From Candidatus Cryptobacteroides avicola (GTDB lineage Bacteria; Bacteroidota; Bacteroidia; Bacteroidales; UBA932): a stretch of 64,000 nucleotides of DNA. The DNA is taken from positions 62,001-126,000 of the forward strand of contig JADILV010000024.1 of assembly GCA_017695115.1 (NCBI GenBank), given 5' to 3'. Position 1 is the stretch's first letter. The number at the start of each line of letters is the position of its first letter. This document shows, piece after piece, positions 25,469 through 32,876 of this stretch. The notes beneath the pieces are model-generated. The model had not been told where the DNA came from, did no database searches, and saw nothing but the letters and a program-made list of their open reading frames with translations. The position numbers were made by a program, and so were the translations under genes.

Positions 25469-26731
25469 TCAATGAATTTCGATTATATCATCGAGTGAGG
25501 TGGAATAACGCCGGGAACGGTAATCGCTTCGGATGCCGTCGGAGTAGAGACAGTCCCTCTGGGTAGCAAGGCGTACAAGATTCTTCTCCCGGCCGTTGAT
25601 GCTGTCCATGATACGTGAAATACGGTCGTTCTTCCTCCTTTCCGCAATATCATAGCCGAATATCGGCATCTGTACTGAATCGCCGTCTACGATATCGTCT
25701 ACTATGACACCTGCTTTCTTGTACTGATATCCAGGTCTGAAAATATCATGCAGCAGGGATACCGCAGCAGACACAATCTCCTGTGTGCTGTTCACCGCAA
25801 CAGGAAGCCTGAGTGACCGGCTGGGATAATACTGTCCGAGATCTTCCCTGAAACGGTTCGTGTAGAGAAAGACCGTTATCTGGCTGGCGGCAGTTCCTTC
25901 CTGGCGCAGTTTTCTGGCACATTTCGCGGCAAAATCAGATACCTGGGCGGCAAGACTCTTCTCATCCGTAATCATTTCAGCGAAAGAACGGGAGGTGCAG
26001 ATGGACTTGCGCTTGTCAGGACGCTCTTCTTCCACGCAGACTTCACCCTGTAGTTCAAGCCATGTCCTTACACCATGGAGCATGAAATTCTTCCGGACCC
26101 AATCCATCGGCCTGCACGTAAAATCAAAAGCCGTTACGATGCCGCATGACTCCATTTTCGCGGACAGTTTCCGTCCTATTCCCCATACATCCTTTATCGG
26201 TGTGAGAGACAGGGCCTTGAGTCGTTTTTCCTCGGTCTCCATCATACATAGCCCCTTATATCCTTTATAGTTTTTTGCAAAATGGCTTGCTATCTTGGCC
26301 AACGTCTTCGTAGGGGCCACCCCTATACTCACGGGAATGCCTACCCATTTACGTATCTTGTAGATAAGGTCCCTGCACATCTGCGGAATCTCGTCCGGAC
26401 AGATTCCGTCCAACACCAGAAAAGCCTCATCTATGGAATAGATTTCAATCTTGGGTACAGTATCGGCAAGAATGGACATCACCCTGTCAGACAAGTCTCC
26501 ATAAAGAGTATAATTTGAAGAGCAGGCTACAAGTACTCCTTTATCCACCAGGTGCTTCACCTGATAGAAAGGAGTACACATCCTGATTCCCAAAGCCTTG
26601 CTCTCGTTGCTGCGGGAAACCACGCACCCGTCGTTATTGGAAAGCACGACGACCGCCTTTCCTTCGAGTTGAGGGCGGAAAACCCGCTCGCAGGAAACGA
26701 AAAAATTGTTGCAGTCGACAAGGGCGTACAT
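25469..26731 (-). CDS. umuC: Y-family DNA polymerase V catalytic subunit UmuC
   Basis: This 420-residue protein begins MYALVDCNNFFVSCERVF, the metal-binding start of the UmuC palm, and has YSIDEAFLVLDG with the second acidic pair. VVLSNNDGCVVSRSNESKALG is the UmuC finger signature. The helix-hairpin-helix stretch KDVWGIGRKLSAKMESCGI and the little-finger domain follow. It carries out error-prone translesion synthesis when complexed with UmuD'. It lies 27 bases after umuD in the same operon. The catalytic residues look intact, in contrast to its partner. Confidence 0.94.
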   Translation of the reverse strand: MYALVDCNNFFVSCERVFRPQLEGKAVVVLSNNDGCVVSRSNESKALGIRMCTPFYQVKHLVDKGVLVACSSNYTLYGDLSDRVMSILADTVPKIEIYSIDEAFLVLDGICPDEIPQMCRDLIYKIRKWVGIPVSIGVAPTKTLAKIASHFAKNYKGYKGLCMMETEEKRLKALSLTPIKDVWGIGRKLSAKMESCGIVTAFDFTCRPMDWVRKNFMLHGVRTWLELQGEVCVEEERPDKRKSICTSRSFAEMITDEKSLAAQVSDFAAKCARKLRQEGTAASQITVFLYTNRFREDLGQYYPSRSLRLPVAVNSTQEIVSAAVSLLHDIFRPGYQYKKAGVIVDDIVDGDSVQMPIFGYDIAERRKNDRISRIMDSINGREKNLVRLATQRDCLYSDGIRSDYRSRRYSTSLDDIIEIH

Positions 26732-26758
26732 TATCCTGAGGGAATTAATTTTCCGGCA

Positions 26759-27136
26759 TCATTTCCTGTAGAGTTTCTTGATGGTATAGGTCACGACACC
26801 CCAGACAGAGAAAGAAGAAAAATCCTGCTGAGCGGAATCTATCCGCCGGAGGGAGAATTCTCCGTCCACAAAACATACGGCAAGATCCCCGTCAGATGGC
26901 TCGATCGATCTGTCAATCACCAGTATATCCCCTTCATTCACACCGGCATCCGCCATAGATTCACTCACGACGCGGCCGTAAAAGGTCGCTGCAGGATGAC
27001 GGACCAGTTCCTTGTTCAGATCAATGCACGGATTCATGTAATCCTGGGCCGGAGAAGGAAATCCCGGATGCAGTCCCGTACCTGCAAATTCTTTCTTGTC
27101 ATCTTCCATGACCCAAAGATAGATTTTTTTCATCAT
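26759..27136 (-). CDS. umuD: UmuD-like protein with altered self-cleavage residues
   Basis: This 125-residue protein aligns with UmuD from GFPSPAQDY to WGVVTYTIKK. The nucleophile Ser60 (VVSESMAD) is kept. Two other sites differ from E. coli UmuD at the same numbers: residue 24, before the scissile bond, is Pro (HPGFPSP) in place of Cys, and the general base Lys97 is Arg (SLRRI). About 14 residues between the 97-99 strand and WGVV are missing, the stretch that in homologues contains a PxNxxYxPI-like motif. I read the DNA through and saw no frameshift. It may form a complex with UmuC but be poorly cleaved or uncleaved. Start may be either of two adjacent ATGs. Confidence 0.85.
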   Translation of the reverse strand: MMKKIYLWVMEDDKKEFAGTGLHPGFPSPAQDYMNPCIDLNKELVRHPAATFYGRVVSESMADAGVNEGDILVIDRSIEPSDGDLAVCFVDGEFSLRRIDSAQQDFSSFSVWGVVTYTIKKLYRK

Positions 27137-27167
27137 CTTTGCATGAAAATTCGAAAGTACAGACGAA

Positions 27168-28070
27168 GTGCCGTTCCCGGATGAAATAAAAGACCTTTTA
27201 AAGCAATATGGAATCCCGTTTTCTTCGGAAGATTACGGAACACACAGTGTACTTTACGCCAGACGCGCAAATTCCGGAGACAGTGGTCCAAAAACGGTAA
27301 AACTGATACTCATTCCGCTGATTTCCACAAATATAGAATCCGCAAACAGGCAAAGTCTCATTATAAGTCCCTTAGCCGGGCAACCGGACACAATAGCTGT
27401 CCCGGAAGACCGCTGGAGAAAAGCCGGGTTGATGATGAAAGGACGGATACTGGCCCATCTCGGAATTTTCCGGGCCGTCTATGCCAGGGACTGCGAAATA
27501 CGGAAGATCAGCCGAGAGGAAGCCGGTATCTTTCTGGAGCAGACACACAGCTACGGCGGGGCGAAATGCAGATATTGCTATGGAGTATTTCTGAAAAGGG
27601 GCAGGGTCAAAAATGCCGCAACCGTATCCGGCGGCCCCGCGACAGAGGATATCAGCCCCGGTACGCTTATAGCCGCAGCGGCATTTTCCAACGCACGGCG
27701 ATGGAATAAAGGCGGTAAAGAAATCCGCTCATACGAATGGATACGTTATGCTTCACTGCCGGATATCCGCATAAACGGAGGAATGGGGAAAGTGCTGAAA
27801 CGGTTCACAGACGATATCAGACCTGATGACATCATGAGCTATGCGGACCTTGAATGGTCCGACGGACAAGCATACAGGCGGCTCGGATTCGAACATGACG
27901 GAGACAAGGAGCCCGTAACGTTCGCCGTCGACACGGCTACATGGAAACGCATTCCGCTCCGGAGTCCACGCAATGGTTCTGAACCCGCAATGGATCTGGC
28001 AATGCCTTCCATAAGGTATTTCCGGAATTTCGGCAGCAGGAAATACCGCCTTAAACTTTATGATGCATGA
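27168..28070 (+). CDS. Mom/GNAT-like protein next to umuDC
   Basis: This 300-residue protein has a GTG start, the only in-frame candidate before the conserved part, since a stop lies at 27144. The C-terminal half holds a pattern I associate with the Mom and phage GNAT-like family: FLEQTHSYGGAKCRYCYG, LIAAAAFSNAR, YEWIRYASLPDIRINGGMG, KRFTDDIRPDDIMSYADLEWS and YRRLGFEHDG. Mom of phage Mu modifies adenines in DNA. The N-terminal 100 residues are unassigned. It diverges from umuD by 31 bases, with a weak CATCTTTG box at 27133-27140. Function is inferred from motifs only. Confidence 0.6.
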   Translation: MPFPDEIKDLLKQYGIPFSSEDYGTHSVLYARRANSGDSGPKTVKLILIPLISTNIESANRQSLIISPLAGQPDTIAVPEDRWRKAGLMMKGRILAHLGIFRAVYARDCEIRKISREEAGIFLEQTHSYGGAKCRYCYGVFLKRGRVKNAATVSGGPATEDISPGTLIAAAAFSNARRWNKGGKEIRSYEWIRYASLPDIRINGGMGKVLKRFTDDIRPDDIMSYADLEWSDGQAYRRLGFEHDGDKEPVTFAVDTATWKRIPLRSPRNGSEPAMDLAMPSIRYFRNFGSRKYRLKLYDA

Positions 28071-28276
28071 ATACCCGGGGCTGCCTGCCGCCACCAGTTC
28101 TTCCTGAAGTATGTCCACGAAATCAAGCAGGTTCTCAAAGTGATGCTGTCTATACCGACCACTTTGGCTCCCGGATATTCCCTCATAAGCTTTCCGGAAA
28201 GGCTGCTTCCGATGAAGCCGGCAGCTCCGGTCACAAGGATAGTCTTCGAATCCAAAGATATATTGTCCGTTTGCAT
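28071..28276 (-). pseudogene. Relic of a nucleotide-sugar (UDP-glucuronate type) epimerase
   Basis: The first 45 codons (from ATG 28276) read MQTDNISLDSKTILVTGAAG, FIGSSLSGKLMREYPGAKVV and GIDSI, the Rossmann start of an extended SDR epimerase. Directly after, in the +1 frame, comes FENLLDFVDILQEELVAAG, which resembles the C-terminal motif (PENLLDFV...LQEELIRAG) of the same enzymes. The intact protein would be about 350 residues, so roughly 280 codons of core were deleted and the junction is frameshifted. The remnant abuts the end of the Mom-like gene. No intact copy is in the window. Confidence 0.75.
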
Positions 28277-28320
28277 AGAGTGTTGTTTAACGTCTGTCCG
28301 ACGGATTTATTTTAAGTACA

Positions 28321-29517
28321 TTATAAACTTTGCCTCCTGTATGTGACGGAATATAGGGCAATGAAAACAAAACAGACAAGAGGAATCATGAATCCTGCAG
28401 CCATATCGGTCTCGCCGGCAAGCCCCATCAGGACCGGTGACACGGCCCCTCCGGCTATCGACATGACAAGGTATGATGAAGCTGTCTTGAGCCCTTCGCC
28501 CCTGATGTCGGCAAGTGCCATAGAGAAGACGGTAGGGAACATGACGCTCTCGAAAAGATAGGTCAAACACAAAGCCGAAATACCGAAGACCCCATCGCAG
28601 TATATGGTCAAAACCATGCACAGCACTGCTCCGGCAGAACATGCCGACATCATCGTTTTCGGTGAAATCCTTCCCATGAGCACGGTCCCCAGAAGACGTC
28701 CTGCCATGAACAGACCCATGCCTCCGAATGACAGCATAAGGGCGGCCGTCCGTGGGCTTAAAGCCGTATCCGCTTCTGTCACATAGTTGATAAAAAATGA
28801 ATTGATACCCGTCTGGGCGGCCACATAAAGGAACAGCGCAGCTACTCCATAGCGGAATGTCCTCACCTTCCAGACCGGCTGTTGCACGGAAGGACTGCGT
28901 CCGGAACACCCGTCTGTCTCTACCGAAGGCAACGGAAGTCTGGAAAAAACGAGACCGAGGACCAATACAACCGCACCGATCACTGCATACGGGAGAGAAA
29001 TGTCACCGTCTTCGCCGAGAATCAGCAGTCCTCCTGCCAGAGGTCCGGCTATCCAGCCGAGACCGTTGAAAGACTGCGCCAGATTGAGTCTTCTGGCCGC
29101 AGAATCATGGTCTCCGAGTACTGTAACATACGGATTTGCAGATGTTTCCAGGCACGTCAGCCCGCACCCTATCACAAAAAGGCTTGCCAGAAAAAACGGG
29201 AAAGACATCAGCCGCCCTCCCGGAATGAACATCAGAGCCCCGATACCATAAAGCAGCAGTCCCAGGACTATTCCTGCCCTGTACCCCCATCGGCGTATCA
29301 CCTTTCCTGCAGGAAGCGCCATCAGGAAATATCCTCCGTAGACAGTCGCCTGGACAAGTCCGCTGCGGGCCTTGGAAATGACAAGGACATCCTGAAAATG
29401 CTTGTTCAGCACATCAAGTATGCTGTGGGCAAAACCCCACAGGAAGAAAAGTCCGGTCACAAGTATGAAAGGTACAAGATAATCCTTTCCTGTCCGGTCT
29501 CTGACGATGCTGCTCAT
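28321..29517 (-). CDS. fucP: L-fucose:H+ symporter (FucP family MFS)
   Basis: This 398-residue protein has about twelve membrane segments. The FucP hallmark FILVTGLFFLWGFAHSILDVLNKHFQ opens the first helix, followed by GGYFLMALPAGKVIRRWGYR and GLTCLETSANPYVTVLG. It would import L-fucose or a related hexose with a proton. ATG 29517 overlaps the stop of the mutarotase gene as ATGA, so the pair is translationally coupled. Other catabolic genes (isomerase, kinase, aldolase) are absent here. Confidence 0.88.
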   Translation of the reverse strand: MSSIVRDRTGKDYLVPFILVTGLFFLWGFAHSILDVLNKHFQDVLVISKARSGLVQATVYGGYFLMALPAGKVIRRWGYRAGIVLGLLLYGIGALMFIPGGRLMSFPFFLASLFVIGCGLTCLETSANPYVTVLGDHDSAARRLNLAQSFNGLGWIAGPLAGGLLILGEDGDISLPYAVIGAVVLVLGLVFSRLPLPSVETDGCSGRSPSVQQPVWKVRTFRYGVAALFLYVAAQTGINSFFINYVTEADTALSPRTAALMLSFGGMGLFMAGRLLGTVLMGRISPKTMMSACSAGAVLCMVLTIYCDGVFGISALCLTYLFESVMFPTVFSMALADIRGEGLKTASSYLVMSIAGGAVSPVLMGLAGETDMAAGFMIPLVCFVFIALYSVTYRRQSL

Positions 29518-29843
29518 AGTTTGAATATCCTCTCCATCATCTGCCATTTCTCATGCGAAGCCGCATGGGGGCCGGCATTCTGGAATCCGGACATATATTC
29601 CTCCCACTCTTTCTGTCGCGGGAGTCTTGACAGACGTTCATTATCTTTCTCCCAATCGAAATCGTCAGTCGTATCCACTATCATGAACAGCAGATTCTCC
29701 CTAAGGTAAATCTGCATATCAAGAATCCCCACTTCCCGGATACCGGCCTTTATTTCCGGCCATACGCGAGAGTGCTCCCTTACATAACCGGCAATCAGTT
29801 CCGGATCATCCTTCAGGGTCAGAGTCTGGCAGTAGCGTTTCAT
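29514..29843 (-). CDS. L-rhamnose mutarotase family protein (likely fucose mutarotase)
   Basis: This 109-residue protein (MKRYCQTLTLKDDPELIAGY, HSRVWPEIKAGIREVGILDMQIYL, LFMIVDTTDDFDWEKD) has the RhaM fold pattern with conserved Tyr, His and Trp residues. It would interconvert anomers of a 6-deoxyhexose. Coupling to fucP suggests L-fucose and not rhamnose as substrate. ATG 29843 gives the standard family length; an earlier in-frame start adds 14 residues without similarity. It follows glyA by 35 bases. Confidence 0.85.
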   Translation of the reverse strand: MKRYCQTLTLKDDPELIAGYVREHSRVWPEIKAGIREVGILDMQIYLRENLLFMIVDTTDDFDWEKDNERLSRLPRQKEWEEYMSGFQNAGPHAASHEKWQMMERIFKL

Positions 29844-29878
29844 CTTCGGATTGTCTGCAACGTAGCCGGCCCTGTGTC

Positions 29879-31207
29879 CTACCACCTGTTCAGCGGCATG
29901 CCGCTCATCTTCATACGGACCTTCCTGCGGACTGCATCAAGGACGGCTTCATGCTCCGCCTTGCCTTCTTCCGACTTTCCTGTCACAAAATCCAGATGCG
30001 AGGCGGCACTGGTCAGGACCGTGTCGATAAGTTCCACTATGAATTCCATATCTTTTTCCTGAAGGCCGCGTGAAGTCACAGCCGGAGTTCCGACCCTTAT
30101 GCCGGAAGTCAGGAACGGAGAACGCGAATCGAACGGCACCATATTCTTGTTGACAGTGATGTCGGCCTTGACTAGTTCCCTTTCGGCAGCCTTTCCTGTA
30201 AGATCCGGGAACTTTGTCCGTAAATCAATAAGCATCAGATGGTTATCCGTACCTCCCGACACTACTTTATAGCCACGCGCCGAAAAAGCTTCCGACATGG
30301 CGGCGGCATTGGCCACCACCTGCTTCTGGTACTCCTTGAACTCAGGCAGGAGCGCTTCATAGAAAGATACGGCCTTGGCCGCTATGCAGTGCTCGAGCGG
30401 ACCGCCCTGCTCCCCGGGAAATACGCTTGAGTTTATAATCTGGGACATCTTCTTGACTACCCCTTTCGGTGTAGTAAGCCCCCACGGGTTGTCAAAGTCC
30501 TTTCCGATAAGGATCACTCCTCCACGCGGACCGCGGAGAGTCTTGTGCGTAGTGGACGTAACGATATGGGCGTACTTGACAGGATTGCTCAGCAGACCTG
30601 CAGCGATAAGCCCGGCCGTATGTGCCATGTCCACCATGAAAATGGCACCCACTTTGTCGGCTATCTCCCTCATTCTCGCCCAGTTCCATTCTCTTGAATA
30701 TGCTGACGCCCCTCCAATGATAAGTTTCGGCCTGCACTCGAGCGCTATAGTCTCCATCCTGTCATAATCGACCATTCCGGTCACTTCGTCCAGGCCGTAA
30801 GGTACGGCATTGTACAATATTCCGGACATGTTGACAGGAGAACCGTGGGTAAGGTGCCCTCCCTGGGCAAGGTCAAGGCCCATGAAAGTGTCTCCCGGCC
30901 GGAGACAGGCCATCATAACGGCCATATTGGCCTGCGCTCCGGAATGCGGCTGTACGTTTGCATATTCAGCTTCGAAAAGCCGGCACAGACGGTCGATCGC
31001 CAGCTGCTCTATCTCATCCACGACCTCGCATCCTCCATAGTATCTCGCTCCGGGATAGCCCTCGGCATACTTGTTCGTGCAGACGGAACCAAGTGCGGCA
31101 AGCACCTGGTCGCTGACATAATTTTCGGATGCAATCAGCTCTATGCCATTGGTCTGACGTTCTTCCTCTTTTTTGATTAGATTGAAAATCTGAAGATCCT
31201 GTTTCAT
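29879..31207 (-). CDS. glyA: Serine hydroxymethyltransferase
   Basis: This 442-residue PLP enzyme has the substrate site [22 protein letters not shown], and the PLP lysine in [14 protein letters not shown]. It converts serine and tetrahydrofolate to glycine and methylene-THF. The C-terminal 15 residues ([17 protein letters not shown]) are a basic tail. The gene is divergent from a SpoU-type methyltransferase, with -7 boxes facing both ways between them, and is followed by the mutarotase-fucP pair in the same direction. Confidence 0.97.
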   Translation of the reverse strand: MKQDLQIFNLIKKEEERQTNGIELIASENYVSDQVLAALGSVCTNKYAEGYPGARYYGGCEVVDEIEQLAIDRLCRLFEAEYANVQPHSGAQANMAVMMACLRPGDTFMGLDLAQGGHLTHGSPVNMSGILYNAVPYGLDEVTGMVDYDRMETIALECRPKLIIGGASAYSREWNWARMREIADKVGAIFMVDMAHTAGLIAAGLLSNPVKYAHIVTSTTHKTLRGPRGGVILIGKDFDNPWGLTTPKGVVKKMSQIINSSVFPGEQGGPLEHCIAAKAVSFYEALLPEFKEYQKQVVANAAAMSEAFSARGYKVVSGGTDNHLMLIDLRTKFPDLTGKAAERELVKADITVNKNMVPFDSRSPFLTSGIRVGTPAVTSRGLQEKDMEFIVELIDTVLTSAASHLDFVTGKSEEGKAEHEAVLDAVRRKVRMKMSGMPLNRW

Positions 31208-31253
31208 ATAATATTTAAAATTTTCCCATTTCAGGTCAGTTGGACATAACAGG

Positions 31254-31261
31254 CAAATGTA
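31254..31261 (-). promoter_or_regulatory. -7 promoter box for glyA
   Basis: TACATTTG on the minus strand, 46 bases upstream of the glyA start, matches TAnnTTTG. Confidence 0.5.
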
Positions 31262-31280
31262 GTCAATTTTTTATTTTTAG

Positions 31281-31288
31281 TACCTTTG
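31281..31288 (+). promoter_or_regulatory. -7 promoter box for the SpoU methyltransferase gene
   Basis: TACCTTTG, 29 bases upstream of ATG 31318, matches TAnnTTTG and lies 19 bases from the opposed glyA box, so the two promoters probably compete for the same DNA. Confidence 0.55.
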
Positions 31289-31317
31289 TGTTGATAACTT
31301 TTTTCCGGAATATCTGC

Positions 31318-31869
31318 ATGGAAACAAAAAACAGGAAACTGCTCAATATCGAACTCGGGAGACTGACTCTCCGACAATACAAAGAGACTCCCGGTTCCGG
31401 GACAGTGCTCGTGCTGGACAACATCCGCAGCGCACACAATATCGGTTCCGCATTCCGCACGGCCGATTCTTTCAAGGCAGACAAAGTGTACTTGTGCGGG
31501 ATATGCGCCACTCCTCCGTCTGCCGAAATACACAAGTCCGCACTCGGGGCGGAATTCAGCGTCGAATGGGAATATTCACAGGAAACCCTTCCGGTCATAG
31601 AACGGCTGAAAAACGAAGGTTACACGGTCGTGAGTGTAGAACAGACCGTCAACTCGGTTTCTCTGGAAAATTTCCACCCGGAGAAAGGCGGCCGATACGC
31701 TTTCATTTTCGGCAATGAAGTTTCCGGAGTATCCCAGGACGCCGTAGATGCATCCGACTTCTCCCTGGAAATACCACAATACGGCACCAAGCATTCGCTC
31801 AATGTCTCGGTCTCGATAGGAATAGTACTCTGGGCCGCCCGCATGGGAACGGCAACGGCCGGAAAATAA
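31318..31869 (+). CDS. SpoU/TrmH family RNA 2'-O-ribose methyltransferase
   Basis: This 183-residue SPOUT protein shows the three family motifs: LDNIRSAHNIGSAFRTADSF, FIFGNEVSGVSQ and IPQYGTKHSLNVSVSIGIVLW. It is short and lacks an extra RNA-binding N-terminal domain, so it is closest to TrmH or TrmL-type tRNA enzymes. The exact target nucleotide cannot be told. The ATG at 31318 follows the -7 box by 29 bases. The nnrD gene starts 13 bases after the stop. Confidence 0.88.
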   Translation: METKNRKLLNIELGRLTLRQYKETPGSGTVLVLDNIRSAHNIGSAFRTADSFKADKVYLCGICATPPSAEIHKSALGAEFSVEWEYSQETLPVIERLKNEGYTVVSVEQTVNSVSLENFHPEKGGRYAFIFGNEVSGVSQDAVDASDFSLEIPQYGTKHSLNVSVSIGIVLWAARMGTATAGK

Positions 31870-31882
31870 CAGCATTAACTGA

Positions 31883-32827
31883 ATGGAAACGGATTTTTCT
31901 GAAATCATGGAACGTGCCGCCGGAAATGATTATGACATCATTACCGGGGATACAATATCGGGAATACTCAAAAAACGGGAAAAGGACAGCCATAAAGGAA
32001 CATACGGGCACGCACTTCTGATAGCAGGTTCGACCGGAATGACCGGGGCCGCTGTTCTGGCTGCCGGAGGGGCGCTGAAATCAGGATGCGGACTGGTAAC
32101 CGTACATGTCCCGTTCCAGGAAAGACATGTCATACACATATCGCATCCCTCGGCCATAGTAGACTGCGACCCCGGGACCGTGTTTACCAAAGTGCCTGAC
32201 AACCTGCATAAATACAATGCGATAGGCATAGGCTGCGGGCTGGGACAGTCGCAGGACAGCATATCGGCGCTGAAAGCAACGTTCGAAGCGATTTCCGGAT
32301 CTGCGACGATCCTGGATGCCGACGCCCTGAACATCATATCGTCGCATCCGGAAATGTTCCCTATGATCCCGCGGATATCCGTACTGACTCCGCATCTCGG
32401 AGAGCTTTCAAGACTTATATCAGGAGCCGCAGCATCCGGTATCACAGGCGGGGCAGGACAGGCCGGTCTGACATGGAAACAGGACGGCTTCCTGTGGAAA
32501 TCACCTGCAGAAATGACATCGCTCACAATGGACCTGGCCTCCGCCCTCGGCTCTATAATCATAGTGAAAGGGTACCATACCATGATATGCCCGCCAGCCG
32601 GAAAACTTTATTTCAACACTACCGGCAATCCGGGCATGGCCAAAGGCGGCAGCGGAGACATACTTGCAGGACTGCTGACAGGATTATGCGCCAGGGGCTA
32701 CACTCCACTGGAGGCATCAATACTGGCAGTATGGTTTCACGGGAAGGCCGGAGACGACACTGCCGCCACCATGGGAATGGAGTCGATGTGCGCTTCGGAT
32801 ATCCTGGATCACATCAGTATCAGATGA
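31883..32827 (+). CDS. nnrD: ADP-dependent NAD(P)H-hydrate dehydratase
   Basis: This 314-residue protein belongs to the YjeF C-terminal/ribokinase-like class: GTYGHALLIAGSTGMTGAAVLA, ILDADALNIIS, LTPHLGELSRLI, TGNPGMAKGGSGDILAGLLTGL. It repairs damaged hydrated NADH and NADPH. The epimerase half (NnrE), often fused in other bacteria, is absent from this protein, so it must be encoded elsewhere if present. Confidence 0.9.
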   Translation: METDFSEIMERAAGNDYDIITGDTISGILKKREKDSHKGTYGHALLIAGSTGMTGAAVLAAGGALKSGCGLVTVHVPFQERHVIHISHPSAIVDCDPGTVFTKVPDNLHKYNAIGIGCGLGQSQDSISALKATFEAISGSATILDADALNIISSHPEMFPMIPRISVLTPHLGELSRLISGAAASGITGGAGQAGLTWKQDGFLWKSPAEMTSLTMDLASALGSIIIVKGYHTMICPPAGKLYFNTTGNPGMAKGGSGDILAGLLTGLCARGYTPLEASILAVWFHGKAGDDTAATMGMESMCASDILDHISIR

Positions 32828-32876
32828 CAAGAGGAGCAAAAGGGCACTTTCTACGGAAATCCTCAATAAAAAATTG

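Noticed and set aside
25301..25498. A short frame running through the tRNA-Ser gene
   Set aside because: It starts in the promoter and crosses the tRNA; the RNA gene explains the sequence.
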